A DNA stretch of 64,000 bases, taken from an uncultured Glaciecola sp. (GTDB taxonomy: Bacteria; Pseudomonadota; Gammaproteobacteria; Enterobacterales; Alteromonadaceae). The notes under the pieces are model-generated. The model was not told where the DNA came from, did no database searches, and was given only the letters and a program-made list of their open reading frames with translations. A program made the position numbers and the translations under genes. Below, one piece after another: positions 1-9,732 of this stretch; the first letter of the stretch is position 1, and each line of letters begins with the position of its first letter. Where the stretch lies: the NCBI RefSeq assembly GCF_937770335.1, contig NZ_CALJHY010000002.1, forward strand, positions 248,001 to 312,000. The letters are read 5' to 3'.

Positions 1-833
1 GAGAAATGGAACGTTGGATCCAAGAAGGACGTGTTTCGGTTAACGGTAAAATGGCAACCTTGGGCGATCGTGTTGCGGTAACCGATCAAATTCGTGTCGA
101 TGGACATCTGATTGCGCGTAGTGTTGAAAAATCAACTTGTCGCATATTAATGTACAACAAACCTGAAGGTGAACTATGCTCGCGTAACGATCCAGAAGGC
201 AGAGCCACTGTATTTGAACGTTTACCAAAAATAATCGCTGATCGTTGGATTGCTGTCGGCAGACTCGATATTAATACAAGCGGACTCCTGCTGTTTACCA
301 ATGACGGCGAATTAGCCAACCGCTTGATGCATCCTCGGCATGAAATTGAGCGAGAATATGCGGTTAGAATTTTCGGTGAAGTTACGCCTCAGATGCTAAG
401 AGTATTGCAAAAAGGAGTTGAACTGGATGACGGTATGGCGAAATTTACACACATACATGTTCGCCCAACCGACGATGAAAGCCAAAACCAGTGGTTTAAT
501 GTCACTTTATCAGAAGGCCGAAACCGCGAAGTAAGGCGTTTGTGGGAATCACAAGGTGTGCAGGTTAGTCGTTTAATGCGCGTACGCTACGGTAATCTGG
601 AATTACAAAAGCGCTTACCTCAGGGCGCCTGGATTGAATTGGATCTAGTGAGAGTAAACGAGTTAAGAAAGATGGTGCAGTTGCCGAACGAAACTGAAAC
701 CATGTTGAATCTTCAAGACGACAAGTTGGATCACACTAGATTGAGTAGAATGCGTCGTTCGGTTAAAAAGCATAAACTGAATAAAGCAGGGCAGGGCAGA
801 CGAAATGCCGCTCAAGCAAGAACTAAGAAATAA
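1..833 (+). CDS. rluB: 23S rRNA pseudouridine synthase RluB (5'-truncated by window)
   Basis: RsuA/RluB-family pseudouridine synthase, which in E. coli modifies U2605 of 23S rRNA. The frame is open to the window edge. The first ATG (base 6) falls inside the N-terminal S4 RNA-binding domain (IQEGRVSVNG), so the real start lies upstream and only the beginning of S4 is missing. The catalytic motif GRLDINTSGLLL is present (Asp88 counted from the ATG at base 6), followed by the family motif EGRNREVRRL. The C-terminus is a short lysine/arginine-rich tail, usual for RluB. truA follows 24 bp downstream in the same direction. Confidence 0.93.
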   Translation, partial: EMERWIQEGRVSVNGKMATLGDRVAVTDQIRVDGHLIARSVEKSTCRILMYNKPEGELCSRNDPEGRATVFERLPKIIADRWIAVGRLDINTSGLLLFTNDGELANRLMHPRHEIEREYAVRIFGEVTPQMLRVLQKGVELDDGMAKFTHIHVRPTDDESQNQWFNVTLSEGRNREVRRLWESQGVQVSRLMRVRYGNLELQKRLPQGAWIELDLVRVNELRKMVQLPNETETMLNLQDDKLDHTRLSRMRRSVKKHKLNKAGQGRRNAAQARTKK

Positions 834-857
834 AATGAAGATAATGATTTTGATACC

Positions 858-1637
858 ATGCGAATAGCACTAGGCATAGAATACGACGGCTCAAAATATT
901 ACGGATGGCAACGTCAAAATGACTTTATCAGTGTGCAAGAAAAGCTTGAATTAGCATTAGAGAAAATAGCACTGGAGAAAATTGTTGTGACTTGTGCAGG
1001 ACGCACTGATGCGGGTGTTCATGCGACATACCAGGTTGTGCATTTTGACACAGAGGTGCAAAGACCAACTAAAGCTTGGACGCGTGGCGTTTGTACTCAT
1101 TTGCCAAAAGATATCAGTGTGAAATGGGCAAAGTTTACGACACCTGACTTCCATGCTCGATTTTCAGCTACCTCAAGACGTTATCGCTATATTATTTATA
1201 ATAATCCATTGCGCACAGCCATATTGCACGCGGGCATTACTCACGTTTATTACCCTTTGGATGCGGATAGAATGCATGCAGCAGCACAGTGCTTAGTGGG
1301 GAGTAATGATTTCTCATCATTCCGCGGGGCTAATTGCCAGTCAAGGTCGCCAGTGCGCCGTATGGAAGAGATTTCAGTGACTCGGAAAGGCGACTATCTT
1401 ATTGTAGAAGTGATTGCTAATGCTTTCCTTCACCACATGGTGCGTAATATTGTAGGGTCGTTAATCAGAGTTGGTACGCATGAGGAAACCGTTGGCTGGA
1501 TGAAAGATACACTTGACGCTAAAGACCGCAAAGCAGCAGGAACCACTGCTAGGCCCAATGGTCTATACTTAGTTAATGTTATTTATCCCGATGAGTTTGA
1601 TATGCCTGTCAGCCATTTTGGACCAATATTTTTATAA
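858..1637 (+). CDS. truA: tRNA pseudouridine(38-40) synthase TruA
   Basis: Isomerises uridines 38-40 in the anticodon arm of many tRNAs. The 259 residues match the normal family length. The N-terminus reads [17 protein letters not shown] as in bacterial TruA, the catalytic Asp is Asp51 in [10 protein letters not shown], and the C-terminal half keeps the [12 protein letters not shown] motif. The ATG is the only sensible start, although no strong Shine-Dalgarno is seen. It lies in the conserved truA-accD-folC-dedD-cvpA-purF neighbourhood of gammaproteobacteria. Confidence 0.96.
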   Translation: MRIALGIEYDGSKYYGWQRQNDFISVQEKLELALEKIALEKIVVTCAGRTDAGVHATYQVVHFDTEVQRPTKAWTRGVCTHLPKDISVKWAKFTTPDFHARFSATSRRYRYIIYNNPLRTAILHAGITHVYYPLDADRMHAAAQCLVGSNDFSSFRGANCQSRSPVRRMEEISVTRKGDYLIVEVIANAFLHHMVRNIVGSLIRVGTHEETVGWMKDTLDAKDRKAAGTTARPNGLYLVNVIYPDEFDMPVSHFGPIFL

Positions 1638-1836
1638 GAAAGAGACGGTTTAAGTACTTCTTAGACCAGTTTTACTTTCGTCATTCAACAATAGTATGAT
1701 TTAATACAAACTATTGGTGTCGGATGTCAGTTGTCTTGCGAGAATATAAACCAGCGTTTAGCAAAAAAGCTCACCGCCAAGTTAAGCAAACAACCACTAA
1801 ATCGTGACTAAAAAAGAATTATAATAGGAATGTTTC

Positions 1837-2691
1837 ATGAGTTGGATTGAGAAAATACTTCCACGTACGCAATCTTCAATTAAGAGTAATGTCCCTGAAG
1901 GTATCTGGACAAAATGTGGGTCTTGTAATTCGGTACTTTACAAAACTGAATTGGAAAAGCAATTAGAAGTTTGTCCAAAATGCGATCATCATATGCGCAT
2001 CACAGCGCGTGCTCGGATAAACGCGTTTTTAGATGCGAAAGACCGTGAAGAAATTGCAGCAGATCTTGAACCACAAGACATACTGAAGTTCAAAGACAGT
2101 AAAAAGTATAAAGACCGTATTACTGCTGCGCAGAAGTCGACCAATGAAAAAGATGCGCTGGTGGTGATGAAAGGCAAACTAAATGGCATGCCAATTGTTG
2201 TAGTCAGTTTTGAATTTGCTTTTATGGGTGGCTCAATGGCATCTGTTGTGGGAGCAAAATTTGTTGCTGCAGTGAATTCTTGCCTGAAAAACAATACACC
2301 GTTAGTGTGTTTTTCTACAAGCGGCGGCGCGCGCATGCAAGAAGCTCTGTTATCGCTAATGCAAATGGCGAAAACTAGCGCAGCACTTGCCAAAATGAGT
2401 AAAAAGGGACTGCCATATATTTCGGTACTAACCGATCCTACAATGGGTGGTGTTTCTGCTAGTTTAGCAATGCTTGGTGATATTAATGTAGCTGAACCCA
2501 AAGCGCTTATTGGTTTTGCCGGTCCTCGGGTTATAGAACAAACAGTGAGAGAGACATTGCCAGCGGGTTTCCAGCGAAGCGAGTTTTTGATTGAAAAGGG
2601 CGCAATCGACATGATTGTAGACCGTCGACAAATGCGGGATAAATTATACTCGGTGTTGTCGAAATTGCATCATCATCACCTTGCTAGCTAA
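1837..2691 (+). CDS. accD: Acetyl-CoA carboxylase carboxyltransferase subunit beta
   Basis: Beta subunit of the carboxyltransferase that transfers carboxyl from biotin-BCCP to acetyl-CoA, giving malonyl-CoA for fatty acid synthesis; it works in an A2B2 complex with AccA. The 284 residues begin with the zinc finger Cys27-x2-Cys30...Cys46-x2-Cys49, followed by the crotonase-like carboxyltransferase fold, including the [15 protein letters not shown] and PTMGGVSAS segments. The start is preceded by an AGGA-like site about 8 bp upstream. The 200 bp upstream of it has no gene and probably holds its promoter. Confidence 0.97.
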   Translation: MSWIEKILPRTQSSIKSNVPEGIWTKCGSCNSVLYKTELEKQLEVCPKCDHHMRITARARINAFLDAKDREEIAADLEPQDILKFKDSKKYKDRITAAQKSTNEKDALVVMKGKLNGMPIVVVSFEFAFMGGSMASVVGAKFVAAVNSCLKNNTPLVCFSTSGGARMQEALLSLMQMAKTSAALAKMSKKGLPYISVLTDPTMGGVSASLAMLGDINVAEPKALIGFAGPRVIEQTVRETLPAGFQRSEFLIEKGAIDMIVDRRQMRDKLYSVLSKLHHHHLAS

Positions 2692-2725
2692 CATTCAGTT
2701 AATTTATAGTAGATAAATATTGGTA

Positions 2726-4066
2726 ATGAAGAACAATAAAGGTCTATCTGATTGGTTGACTTATATCGAGCAAGCCCATACCAAGGAAATTGATATGGGC
2801 TTGTCGCGTACTGAGGACATTGTAAATCGTCTACAAATTGACTTTACAAAGCAATATGTTGTCACTGTTGGTGGAACTAATGGCAAGGGCACAACATGTG
2901 CGCTTATCGAGCAAATTTGTTTGCATGCTGGCCTTACGGTAGGTGTTTACAGTTCCCCCCATTTAGTTAGCTTTCGCGAGCGAATTCGCTTAAACGGTCA
3001 TCTAATTACTGAAGTAATGCTTTGCGATATTTTTGAACAAATAGATCTTAGTCGCAAAGATCCTAGTCAGAAATTAATCGAACTTACTTATTTTGAATTT
3101 GCTACATTAGCCGCATTGAAAGCCTTTTCAGCACAAAAAGTAGATGTTGTGATTTTAGAAGTAGGTTTGGGTGGCCGACTAGATGCAGTCAATGTCATAG
3201 ATGCCGATGTAGCTGTCATTACTAGCATAGGGCTTGATCATCAAGATTGGTTAGGTGATACAAAAGAAAAAATTGCTTTTGAAAAAGCGGGCATCTTTCG
3301 TGCAAATACACCTGCAATTATCGGAGAGGAACAGCCACAACAATCAATGCTTGATTATGCTCAACAGATAGGCGCTAAAGTAGTCTGCCGGGGTAAAGAC
3401 TTTTTCTTTAACGAGGCGACTAATTTGATTCGCATCCAAGGTGAGCTGTTCTCTACTGAAAATGCAAAAATACCAAAGCAGAATGTGGTGACGGCCTTGG
3501 CTGCGGTAAATGCATTAAGTCAAAAAGTGTTTTCGGGAGAGGCCAACGTATTGAGTAGAAAGTTGACAACGGCATTCCCGTTTTTAAGCGCAACAAACGA
3601 CATTCAAGCTATTATCGATAAAACTCAGGTGTTAGGTCGTCATCATATCTTGCGCCAGCAGCAAAAAGGGAAGTGCTGCGCCGTTATGCTCGATGTCGCG
3701 CACAATGAAGATAGTGCATTGCAATTGAGTCGTTTGATTAGAACTTATTCATTTATCACCTGTCACATTGTTGCAGGCATGTTGAAGGATAAAAATATCG
3801 AAGTTAGTTTGCAGACTTTTTCCGATATTCAAGCACATTGGTATTGCTCAACACTCCCTACGGCTCGAGGCGAAAGGGCAGAACGTTTAGTCAGAGCGGT
3901 AAATTCGAGTGCTCAATTAAATAAAAAGTCAAAAGTAGAAGCCTTTGACAGCGTGGAGATGGCGTATAAACAAGCGTTAACGAATGCTAAAGTCAATGAT
4001 ATTATCTTGGTTATGGGATCTTTTTTAACCGTTGCGGCTGTTCTAAAATACCATGCTAGTGCATAA
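2726..4066 (+). CDS. folC: Bifunctional dihydrofolate/folylpolyglutamate synthase FolC
   Basis: Mur-ligase-family enzyme that adds glutamate to dihydropteroate and then to reduced folates. The P-loop GGTNGKGTT lies near residue 50, followed by the folate-binding SSPHLVSFRERI segment and the conserved EVGLGGRLDA and TSIGLDHQ motifs; the C-terminal domain has DVAHNEDS. An in-frame TTG lies two codons upstream (2720); the ATG at 2726 is preferred because no ribosome site favours the TTG. The resulting 446 residues are slightly longer than E. coli FolC. It lies 34 bp after accD, probably in one operon. Confidence 0.95.
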   Translation: MKNNKGLSDWLTYIEQAHTKEIDMGLSRTEDIVNRLQIDFTKQYVVTVGGTNGKGTTCALIEQICLHAGLTVGVYSSPHLVSFRERIRLNGHLITEVMLCDIFEQIDLSRKDPSQKLIELTYFEFATLAALKAFSAQKVDVVILEVGLGGRLDAVNVIDADVAVITSIGLDHQDWLGDTKEKIAFEKAGIFRANTPAIIGEEQPQQSMLDYAQQIGAKVVCRGKDFFFNEATNLIRIQGELFSTENAKIPKQNVVTALAAVNALSQKVFSGEANVLSRKLTTAFPFLSATNDIQAIIDKTQVLGRHHILRQQQKGKCCAVMLDVAHNEDSALQLSRLIRTYSFITCHIVAGMLKDKNIEVSLQTFSDIQAHWYCSTLPTARGERAERLVRAVNSSAQLNKKSKVEAFDSVEMAYKQALTNAKVNDIILVMGSFLTVAAVLKYHASA

Positions 4067-4112
4067 TCATCTGTAAGCCGACATCACACATTAATTTGTT
4101 GAGGAATAATCA

Positions 4113-4832
4113 GTGTCAAATGCGTTACAAAATAGGCTTGTAGGTACAGTTATCCTAGTTGCCGTGACGGTTATCTTTCTGCCTGATTATTTGGATGGCA
4201 AGAAGCAAACTAATACTGAAAGTTTTGTGGACTTTCCGCGCTCAACGTCAAATCTATCAGCAATTGCACCAGATAGTTTTCCTACAGATGCAGTGGCGAA
4301 AGCCACTCGCAGAGAAATCGTCGTGCTTGACGAACAAGCAGCCGATGGGCTGCTCGAGCAAGTAAGAAATGCCGACACTAACGGTCAATTGACTGGTGAT
4401 GCTTCAAAACAGACTGATGAAGAGCGCCGCATGGCTGAACTCATGGCGAGCAATTTGCGAGCAGGTAAAGCAAATAAACCAAACCCTGCGAATTCAAAAA
4501 CGGCTGGCAATAACACCGCAATAAAAAATAATTCTCTTGCCGAACAAACGCTAGTTAAAAGTGTCCCTGATACTGCGAATGATAACGCCGGCTGGGTAGT
4601 TCAATTAGGCAGTTTTGGTAATCAAAAAAATGTCAACGACTTACTTAGAAAGTTAGAAAAGGCGGGCTACCGCTCTTTCAGTAGAAAAGTACAAACAAAT
4701 GCTGGACGGTTAACCAAAGTATTTGTTGGTCCTGAGTTAGATAAACAGAAACTGGATTTGGCGCTACCTCACCTGAAAGAGACTACAGGGCTTACCGGCA
4801 AAGTAACTACCTTTGACGTTGTGTCCGACTAA
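4113..4832 (+). CDS. dedD: SPOR-domain cell-division protein DedD
   Basis: Inner-membrane protein of the DedD type, which in E. coli localises to the septum by binding denuded peptidoglycan. The start is GTG, with GAGG about 8 bp upstream. A single membrane segment lies near residues 8-24 (LVGTVILVAVTVIFLPDYL), followed by a low-complexity polar linker of about 130 residues and a C-terminal SPOR domain (residues about 158-236, opening WVVQLGSFGNQKNVNDLL). Position between folC and cvpA is the classical context for dedD. Confidence 0.9.
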   Translation: MSNALQNRLVGTVILVAVTVIFLPDYLDGKKQTNTESFVDFPRSTSNLSAIAPDSFPTDAVAKATRREIVVLDEQAADGLLEQVRNADTNGQLTGDASKQTDEERRMAELMASNLRAGKANKPNPANSKTAGNNTAIKNNSLAEQTLVKSVPDTANDNAGWVVQLGSFGNQKNVNDLLRKLEKAGYRSFSRKVQTNAGRLTKVFVGPELDKQKLDLALPHLKETTGLTGKVTTFDVVSD

Positions 4833-4864
4833 CCTAAAAAAACCAGCATTTGTCCATTTTATCA

Positions 4865-4893
4865 TTGGCCTGAAAGACACCTTCTGGTAGAAT
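4865..4893 (+). promoter_or_regulatory. Probable sigma70 promoter of cvpA-purF
   Basis: A TTGGCC -35 box and a TAGAAT -10 box are separated by 17 bp, with a TG extended -10 just before the -10. It lies in the 154 bp gap before cvpA. No PurR-type palindrome was seen next to it, unlike the E. coli cvpA-purF promoter. Confidence 0.45.
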
Positions 4894-4986
4894 GCGGTCC
4901 ATCCTAGAACCCCCACTTTAATGTTGGCTACATCAGCATTTCGGACAGGTTTATGACAGAAATTCTACCTATGATGCACCTCTTAT

Positions 4987-5478
4987 ATGAACTGGTTTGA
5001 TTTTACCATTTTAGGCATCGTCGCCTTGTCTGCAGTCATCAGTCTAATTAGAGGCTTTATCAAGGAAGCTATCTCATTAGTAGTATGGTTTTCTGCGTTT
5101 ATTATCTCTAGTCAATTATATCTTCAACTCGCATCATTTTTAACCCGTATTTCAGATGAATTATTTAGAAATGGTGTGGCCATTGCGATCTTATTTATTT
5201 CGACATTAATTGTTGGCGCCCTCGTCAATTATGTTTTTTCTCAGTTGGTAAAGGCGACTGGACTTAGTGGTACCGACAGAGCGCTAGGCGCTGTCTTTGG
5301 TGCAATCAGAGGTTTACTTATTGTTAGTGCATTACTTTTCTTTATGGACACTTTTACTCCATTTGCCGATAGTAAATGGTGGCTACAATCTATATTAGTG
5401 CCTGAATTTTCAGTCATTATTGAATGGTTTTTTGAATATGTGAAAGGTAGCTCTAGCTTCCTTTCTCCTACCGAGTAA
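4987..5478 (+). CDS. cvpA: CvpA family membrane protein (colicin V production)
   Basis: Small inner-membrane protein with four predicted membrane segments in 163 residues. The N-terminus [23 protein letters not shown] is the family signature, with [29 protein letters not shown]-like sequence in the middle carrying the conserved DR-x-LGA-x-FG motif. CvpA is needed for colicin V export and envelope homeostasis in enterobacteria; its molecular role is unsettled. It lies 11 bp before purF and is almost certainly cotranscribed with it. Confidence 0.92.
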   Translation: MNWFDFTILGIVALSAVISLIRGFIKEAISLVVWFSAFIISSQLYLQLASFLTRISDELFRNGVAIAILFISTLIVGALVNYVFSQLVKATGLSGTDRALGAVFGAIRGLLIVSALLFFMDTFTPFADSKWWLQSILVPEFSVIIEWFFEYVKGSSSFLSPTE

Positions 5479-5489
5479 AAGGTTTCTAT

Positions 5490-7007
5490 ATGTGTGGTAT
5501 CGTTGGTATTGTTAGTAAAGGTCCTGTTAATCAAGACATCTATGACGCGTTAACCGTCTTGCAACATCGTGGTCAAGATGCGGCTGGCATCATGACAATT
5601 GATAACGGGATGTTTCACTTACGCAAAGAAAATGGATTGGTCAGGGATGTATTTCGTACGCGGCACATGAAACGTCTCACCGGAAACATGGGTATAGGAC
5701 ATTGTCGCTATCCAACCGCGGGTTCTTCAAGTTCAGCAGAAGCGCAGCCCTTTTATGTAAACTCGCCATTCGGAATTGCATTTGCACACAACGGCAATTT
5801 GACCAATGCACATGAATTGCAAGCTGAGGTCTTTAGTATTGCTCGTCGTCATATAAATACTACGTCAGATTCAGAGTTACTGCTTAATATCTTTGCTCAT
5901 GCTTTACAAAATTCAACAGGGTTTGTAGTAAAGCCCGAAGAAATATTTGCTGCGGTAGAAACCGTTCATACTAAGATTAGCGGGGCTTATGCGGTCGTTG
6001 CTGCCATCATTGGCAACGGTATGGTCGCTTTTAGAGACCCTTTTGGTATTCGTCCTCTTGTACTGGGTAAGCGTCAAACAGAGCACGGAGATGAGTACAT
6101 GGTTGCTTCTGAAAGTGTTGCTTTAGATTCGGTAGGCTTCAGTTTTGTTAGAGATGTAGCGCCAGGGGAGGCTGTTTACGTAACTCAAAATGGTGAGTTG
6201 TTTACTAAGCAATGTGCCAAAAATCCAAGCTGTAACCCTTGTATCTTCGAATTTGTCTACTTTGCACGCCCTGATTCTTTTATTGACGGCATCAGTGTTT
6301 ATGCATCTCGCGTCAATATGGGGCGTAAATTAGGTGAGAAAATAGCAAGAGAATGGGCTGACTACGATATAGATGTGGTTATTCCTATTCCAGAAACATC
6401 CATGGATGTAGCACTGCAAATTGCGAATACCTTAAATAAGCCTTACCGCCAAGGTTTTGTCAAAAATCGCTATATTGGTCGAACTTTTATTATGCCCGGC
6501 CAAGTACAACGCATAAAATCAGTACGTCGTAAATTAAATGCTATTTCGTCTGAATTCAAAGGTAAAAATGTCTTACTGGTAGATGACTCGATTGTGCGTG
6601 GTACGACGTCTGAGCAAATTATACAAATGGCTCGTGAGTCTGGTGCAAATAAAGTGTATTTTGCCTCTGCAGCGCCTGAAATACGGTTCCCCAATGTGTA
6701 TGGTATCGATATGCCTTCTGCAAATGAATTGATCGCTTACGGTCGTGAAATTGAGCAGATTTGTGAATGCATTAAGGCTGATGGTCTCATCTTTCAAGAT
6801 ATTACAGACTTGGTAGATGCTGTCAGAGAAGAGAACAATGCAATTACTAAGTTTGAAACATCGGTATTTGACGGTAATTATATTACGGGTGATGTCGATC
6901 AGGAGTACCTTGAGAGTATTGATAAATCAAGGGGGGAAAAAATTAAATCTCCGGTTATTCAAGAAGAGTTAAGTAATCTTGAAATGCATAATATGGGCTC
7001 GAATTAG
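5490..7007 (+). CDS. purF: Amidophosphoribosyltransferase PurF
   Basis: Catalyses the first committed step of purine synthesis, PRPP + glutamine to 5-phosphoribosylamine. The protein starts MCGIVGIV, so Cys2 becomes the N-terminal nucleophile after Met removal, without a propeptide, as in E. coli. The glutaminase domain (residues 1 to about 230) contains the [10 protein letters not shown] and GHCRYPT motifs; the PRTase domain holds the PRPP loop [14 protein letters not shown]. The length of 505 matches the E. coli enzyme. A strong bidirectional terminator follows. Confidence 0.97.
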   Translation: MCGIVGIVSKGPVNQDIYDALTVLQHRGQDAAGIMTIDNGMFHLRKENGLVRDVFRTRHMKRLTGNMGIGHCRYPTAGSSSSAEAQPFYVNSPFGIAFAHNGNLTNAHELQAEVFSIARRHINTTSDSELLLNIFAHALQNSTGFVVKPEEIFAAVETVHTKISGAYAVVAAIIGNGMVAFRDPFGIRPLVLGKRQTEHGDEYMVASESVALDSVGFSFVRDVAPGEAVYVTQNGELFTKQCAKNPSCNPCIFEFVYFARPDSFIDGISVYASRVNMGRKLGEKIAREWADYDIDVVIPIPETSMDVALQIANTLNKPYRQGFVKNRYIGRTFIMPGQVQRIKSVRRKLNAISSEFKGKNVLLVDDSIVRGTTSEQIIQMARESGANKVYFASAAPEIRFPNVYGIDMPSANELIAYGREIEQICECIKADGLIFQDITDLVDAVREENNAITKFETSVFDGNYITGDVDQEYLESIDKSRGEKIKSPVIQEELSNLEMHNMGSN

Positions 7008-7030
7008 TCCTTATTGAGTTTCATAATGTA

Positions 7031-7059
7031 AAAAAAGCCCGCAATTAGCGGGCTTTTTG
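7031..7059. terminator. Bidirectional rho-independent terminator (purF / yip1-like gene)
   Basis: Perfect stem AAAAAGCCCGC / GCGGGCTTTTT with a 5-nt loop AATTA. A-tract and T-tract flank both sides, so it can end transcripts from purF (+) and from the convergent gene at 7080-7685 (-). Confidence 0.92.
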
Positions 7060-7079
7060 CTGCATGCTCAATAAAATGT

Positions 7080-7685
7080 TTACATATATTGCGGACCGAC
7101 ACCAACGCTCCAAAGGATGACGGAAGACGCCATCAGTATAACAAGTAATACAAGGCCACAAGTTACCACTGAACTACTGTAAATAAATCCTTTATCTTCT
7201 GGAATATGCAGCATTATGGGCACACCAGAGTAAAGGAGATAAACCGAGTAGGACAGCCCAACAAGCCCCATGCACATGATAAACCATAACTCTGGATAAA
7301 AGGCGCTAAAGCCCGTCATAAACATGGGGGTTGCAGTGTATGCAGCAAGCTCCAGTGATTGTGTATAAGTGGGGAACTCATCAAATGCCTTTGCTAACTC
7401 GTTAATTATTACGGCTAGGGCAACAACACCAATACTTAAGCCAAAATACATGGCAATTGCCATTTGTATTGCGCTTTGTTGGGTTAATTTAATCGTACCT
7501 GAGGTCGCTCCAGCTCCAATATCCCAACCCAAGTGGGCGGAGGCATAATATGCCATTCCAGCAGGAATAAGTGCGATCAACATAATGTGGCTTAATGCGT
7601 AAAAGTAGGATTCATGGCGTTTATCGATAGTCTGCCATTCTTCTTTTGGATGAGTATAAATACCCCATAAATGATTTAAAATCAT
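7080..7685 (-). CDS. Yip1 family integral membrane protein
   Basis: A 201-residue polytopic protein. It opens with the Yip1 signature region (ILNHLWGIYTHPKEEWQTI), followed by about five hydrophobic segments and a GFSAFYPELWFIMCMGLVGLSYSVYLLYSG-type central part that carries the family's Y-x-LYSG motif. Bacterial Yip1 proteins are of unknown function. The start has a good AGGAG six bases upstream. It is convergent to purF and divergent from the DUF3137-like gene. Confidence 0.85.
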   Translation of the reverse strand: MILNHLWGIYTHPKEEWQTIDKRHESYFYALSHIMLIALIPAGMAYYASAHLGWDIGAGATSGTIKLTQQSAIQMAIAMYFGLSIGVVALAVIINELAKAFDEFPTYTQSLELAAYTATPMFMTGFSAFYPELWFIMCMGLVGLSYSVYLLYSGVPIMLHIPEDKGFIYSSSVVTCGLVLLVILMASSVILWSVGVGPQYM

Positions 7686-8083
7686 TGTGACTCCTGTGAC
7701 AACGAGGTTGTTCTAACTATTAATAATGACCTTGGGTTATGCCACTCACCACTATTAGCACCTACCAAGTTTTCTTTTATATCACTCTAGCGATCATCCA
7801 CACGGGGTTATTCAGCTAAATCGAGTGTTAAGGTAACGTTACATATAATATAATTTATTAACATTGCTTTAACAAGAGTTTGTTGTAAAAGGCCTGTTTG
7901 GTCAAATAAAAGTTGGTGAATTAGTTGTTCATTTCTATTCATAGGTTCTATGTTCTAGTATGCAAATGAAATCGTGAATAGAAATGATGTGATATAGTAA
8001 TCAAAGGTGTTTGGTTGTTCTGATGAAACGCAGTTAAGAGCAACAGACTAGAATGACGTATGATTTATTTGTCGAGATGACTG
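7686..8083. other. Divergent intergenic region with a long inverted repeat
   Basis: About 400 bp between two divergently transcribed membrane-protein genes; it must hold both promoters. No open frame of note was seen. It contains a perfect 13-bp inverted repeat (arms 7929-7941 and 7975-7987). Confidence 0.6.
7929..7987. repeat. Perfect 13-bp inverted repeat, 33-nt spacer
   Basis: The left arm TCATTTCTATTCA and right arm TGAATAGAAATGA are exact reverse complements, separated by 33 nt. It could be a paired operator or a long-loop hairpin in the leader of the downstream DUF3137-like/lemA operon. It is not followed by a T-tract, so it is not a terminator. Confidence 0.6.
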
Positions 8084-9061
8084 ATGCAGCAGAATTCAAG
8101 AAACAAAATCTTAAAAGAACATTTAGGTGAGCTGCAAGCACATGCAATAACGGCTAAATCTAAGGATGACATCGATAGGGTTGCGCAACATATTTCCCGA
8201 TTTTCTCAGCGTAGCACTTATAAGTTCAATCATACTTTAGCAATTATAGGTCTTGTACTTGCAGGGCTTTCATCATTACTGTCTTTTTGGGCACAAATGG
8301 ATTTGTCATATGACCAGCGTATCTGGATGCGCGTTGGTGGTTTTGTGATGGGTGTTGCTTGTATTATAAATATTTGGTTGCGATTAGCTTCTATCAAGCG
8401 GGTTGGTGATGAGTTATATGTGCGCTCGGTTGCTATAAACGCTGGCATAGAGAGGGATTATAGCTTCAATGGAAAGAGCTACTGGCGTGAATTAAAATCA
8501 TTATTTCCGCTATTCAATTGTGGTGACGATAGCCAAAGCATCACTAAACGTTATTTAGGTGGAGTAGATTCAACACCGTTCACCCTATTTGAATTTAAAT
8601 ACGTTAACGTCACCACACATTACACGACAGACAGTAACGGAAATTCAAGACAATCGAAGTCAAGAAATACAATTTATAAATACGGCATGTTGGTTCAGTT
8701 CGCTAACTTCAACTATCTTTGTTTAAATGCCAAGCGTTTTTCCACGAAGTGGGACTCCGCTAGTAGAGCTTTTAATAAGTTATTTAAAGTAAGATGCGCA
8801 ACAGAAATTCAAGCAGCGAAATTTTTTGATCCTAAAGTTGTATTAGCTTTTGCCGATAATTTTAATTTTATAAAGTCGATGGATGTCACCTCTCAGTCCG
8901 TTGCTTGTTTTGAGTTACCGAAAAATATTTTTCCAACCCAAGTAAAAAAACCATCGTTGCGCAAACCTGCTGATTTTGTGCAAAAATTATCGCATCCAAC
9001 TGAAATTCCTATGTTGGAAAAGTCTAAAAACTTGATCCAGTTCATCAACCAAAACAAATAG
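8084..9061 (+). CDS. DUF3137-like membrane protein, LemA partner
   Basis: 325 residues, not assigned to a characterised function. A hydrophilic N-terminus of about 48 residues is followed by two membrane segments (near 49-68 and 80-98), then a large cytosolic domain. The layout (two membrane helices, then a domain with paired hydrophobic strands such as YKYGMLVQFANFNYLCL) and the direct pairing with lemA resemble DUF3137 proteins; the family assignment is an inference from layout and context. The stop codon is 8 bp before lemA and its last bases form part of the lemA ribosome site, so the two are cotranslated. Confidence 0.7.
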   Translation: MQQNSRNKILKEHLGELQAHAITAKSKDDIDRVAQHISRFSQRSTYKFNHTLAIIGLVLAGLSSLLSFWAQMDLSYDQRIWMRVGGFVMGVACIINIWLRLASIKRVGDELYVRSVAINAGIERDYSFNGKSYWRELKSLFPLFNCGDDSQSITKRYLGGVDSTPFTLFEFKYVNVTTHYTTDSNGNSRQSKSRNTIYKYGMLVQFANFNYLCLNAKRFSTKWDSASRAFNKLFKVRCATEIQAAKFFDPKVVLAFADNFNFIKSMDVTSQSVACFELPKNIFPTQVKKPSLRKPADFVQKLSHPTEIPMLEKSKNLIQFINQNK

Positions 9062-9069
9062 GACTCTAT

Positions 9070-9630
9070 ATGATCACTTCTTTAATCGTTGCCGTTATCG
9101 TCATCATCGCCATTATTATATTATATAATCAAATTGTCGGTAATTTAAATCGGGCCAAACGTGCTTGGTCTGACGTGATCACTTACGAAAAGCTAAAACA
9201 GGATGTCATCCCACAATTGACTGAGTTAACCGATAACTTTAAGGAGTTTGAAAGTGACTTCATCGAAAAGGTGACTGCATTAAGAGAGTCTATTTCTGTG
9301 TTAGACAAAGATGAGATTGATGTTGCAGCGTTAGCTAACGTTGAGACAAAATCGAATGCTGTTTTTTCTTCTTTTAGGGCGACAGCTGAAAACTATCCTG
9401 AATTAGGCTCGACTAAAATAGTACAAGAATTGATGGACGAAATTAGCGATAAAAATGAAAACGTTGCTGCTGCGATTACGATTTATAACCGCAGTGTTGA
9501 ACATTTCAATAATTCGATTGAAATGGTACCGTATAATGTGGTCAACAGTTGGTTTGCGAAAAAAGAAAAATTAGCTAATTTCCATCAATCGGGTACGGTT
9601 GAATCATATGATTACAAACCTAATTTTTAA
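9070..9630 (+). CDS. lemA: LemA family protein
   Basis: LemA-type protein with an N-terminal membrane helix (residues about 3-22) with the short N-terminus outside, then a helical-bundle domain. The family motif is recognisable as YNQIVGNLNRAKRAWSDV, corresponding to the usual YN-x-LV-x-x-R-x-x-V-x-x-AW-x-D. AGGA six bases before the ATG supports the start. LemA proteins have been linked to envelope stress and to two-component signalling but have no agreed biochemical role. The 186-residue length is typical. Confidence 0.88.
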   Translation: MITSLIVAVIVIIAIIILYNQIVGNLNRAKRAWSDVITYEKLKQDVIPQLTELTDNFKEFESDFIEKVTALRESISVLDKDEIDVAALANVETKSNAVFSSFRATAENYPELGSTKIVQELMDEISDKNENVAAAITIYNRSVEHFNNSIEMVPYNVVNSWFAKKEKLANFHQSGTVESYDYKPNF

Positions 9631-9732
9631 TAAAAACCTGGCCATTTGTATCCTGATTGATATATGTATTTGTGTTCGGCAGCAATCAACAATGACTTGC
9701 TTAATCAACAATTAAAGTGAAAAACAAAGTTA

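Noticed and set aside
1989-2612. 207-codon frame on the minus strand
   Set aside because: It lies entirely inside accD, whose product is unmistakable; a shadow frame with no ribosome site and Ser/Ala-rich nonsense composition.
4833-4986. Search for a PurR operator before cvpA-purF
   Set aside because: No palindrome resembling the PurR box was seen; only the promoter call is kept.
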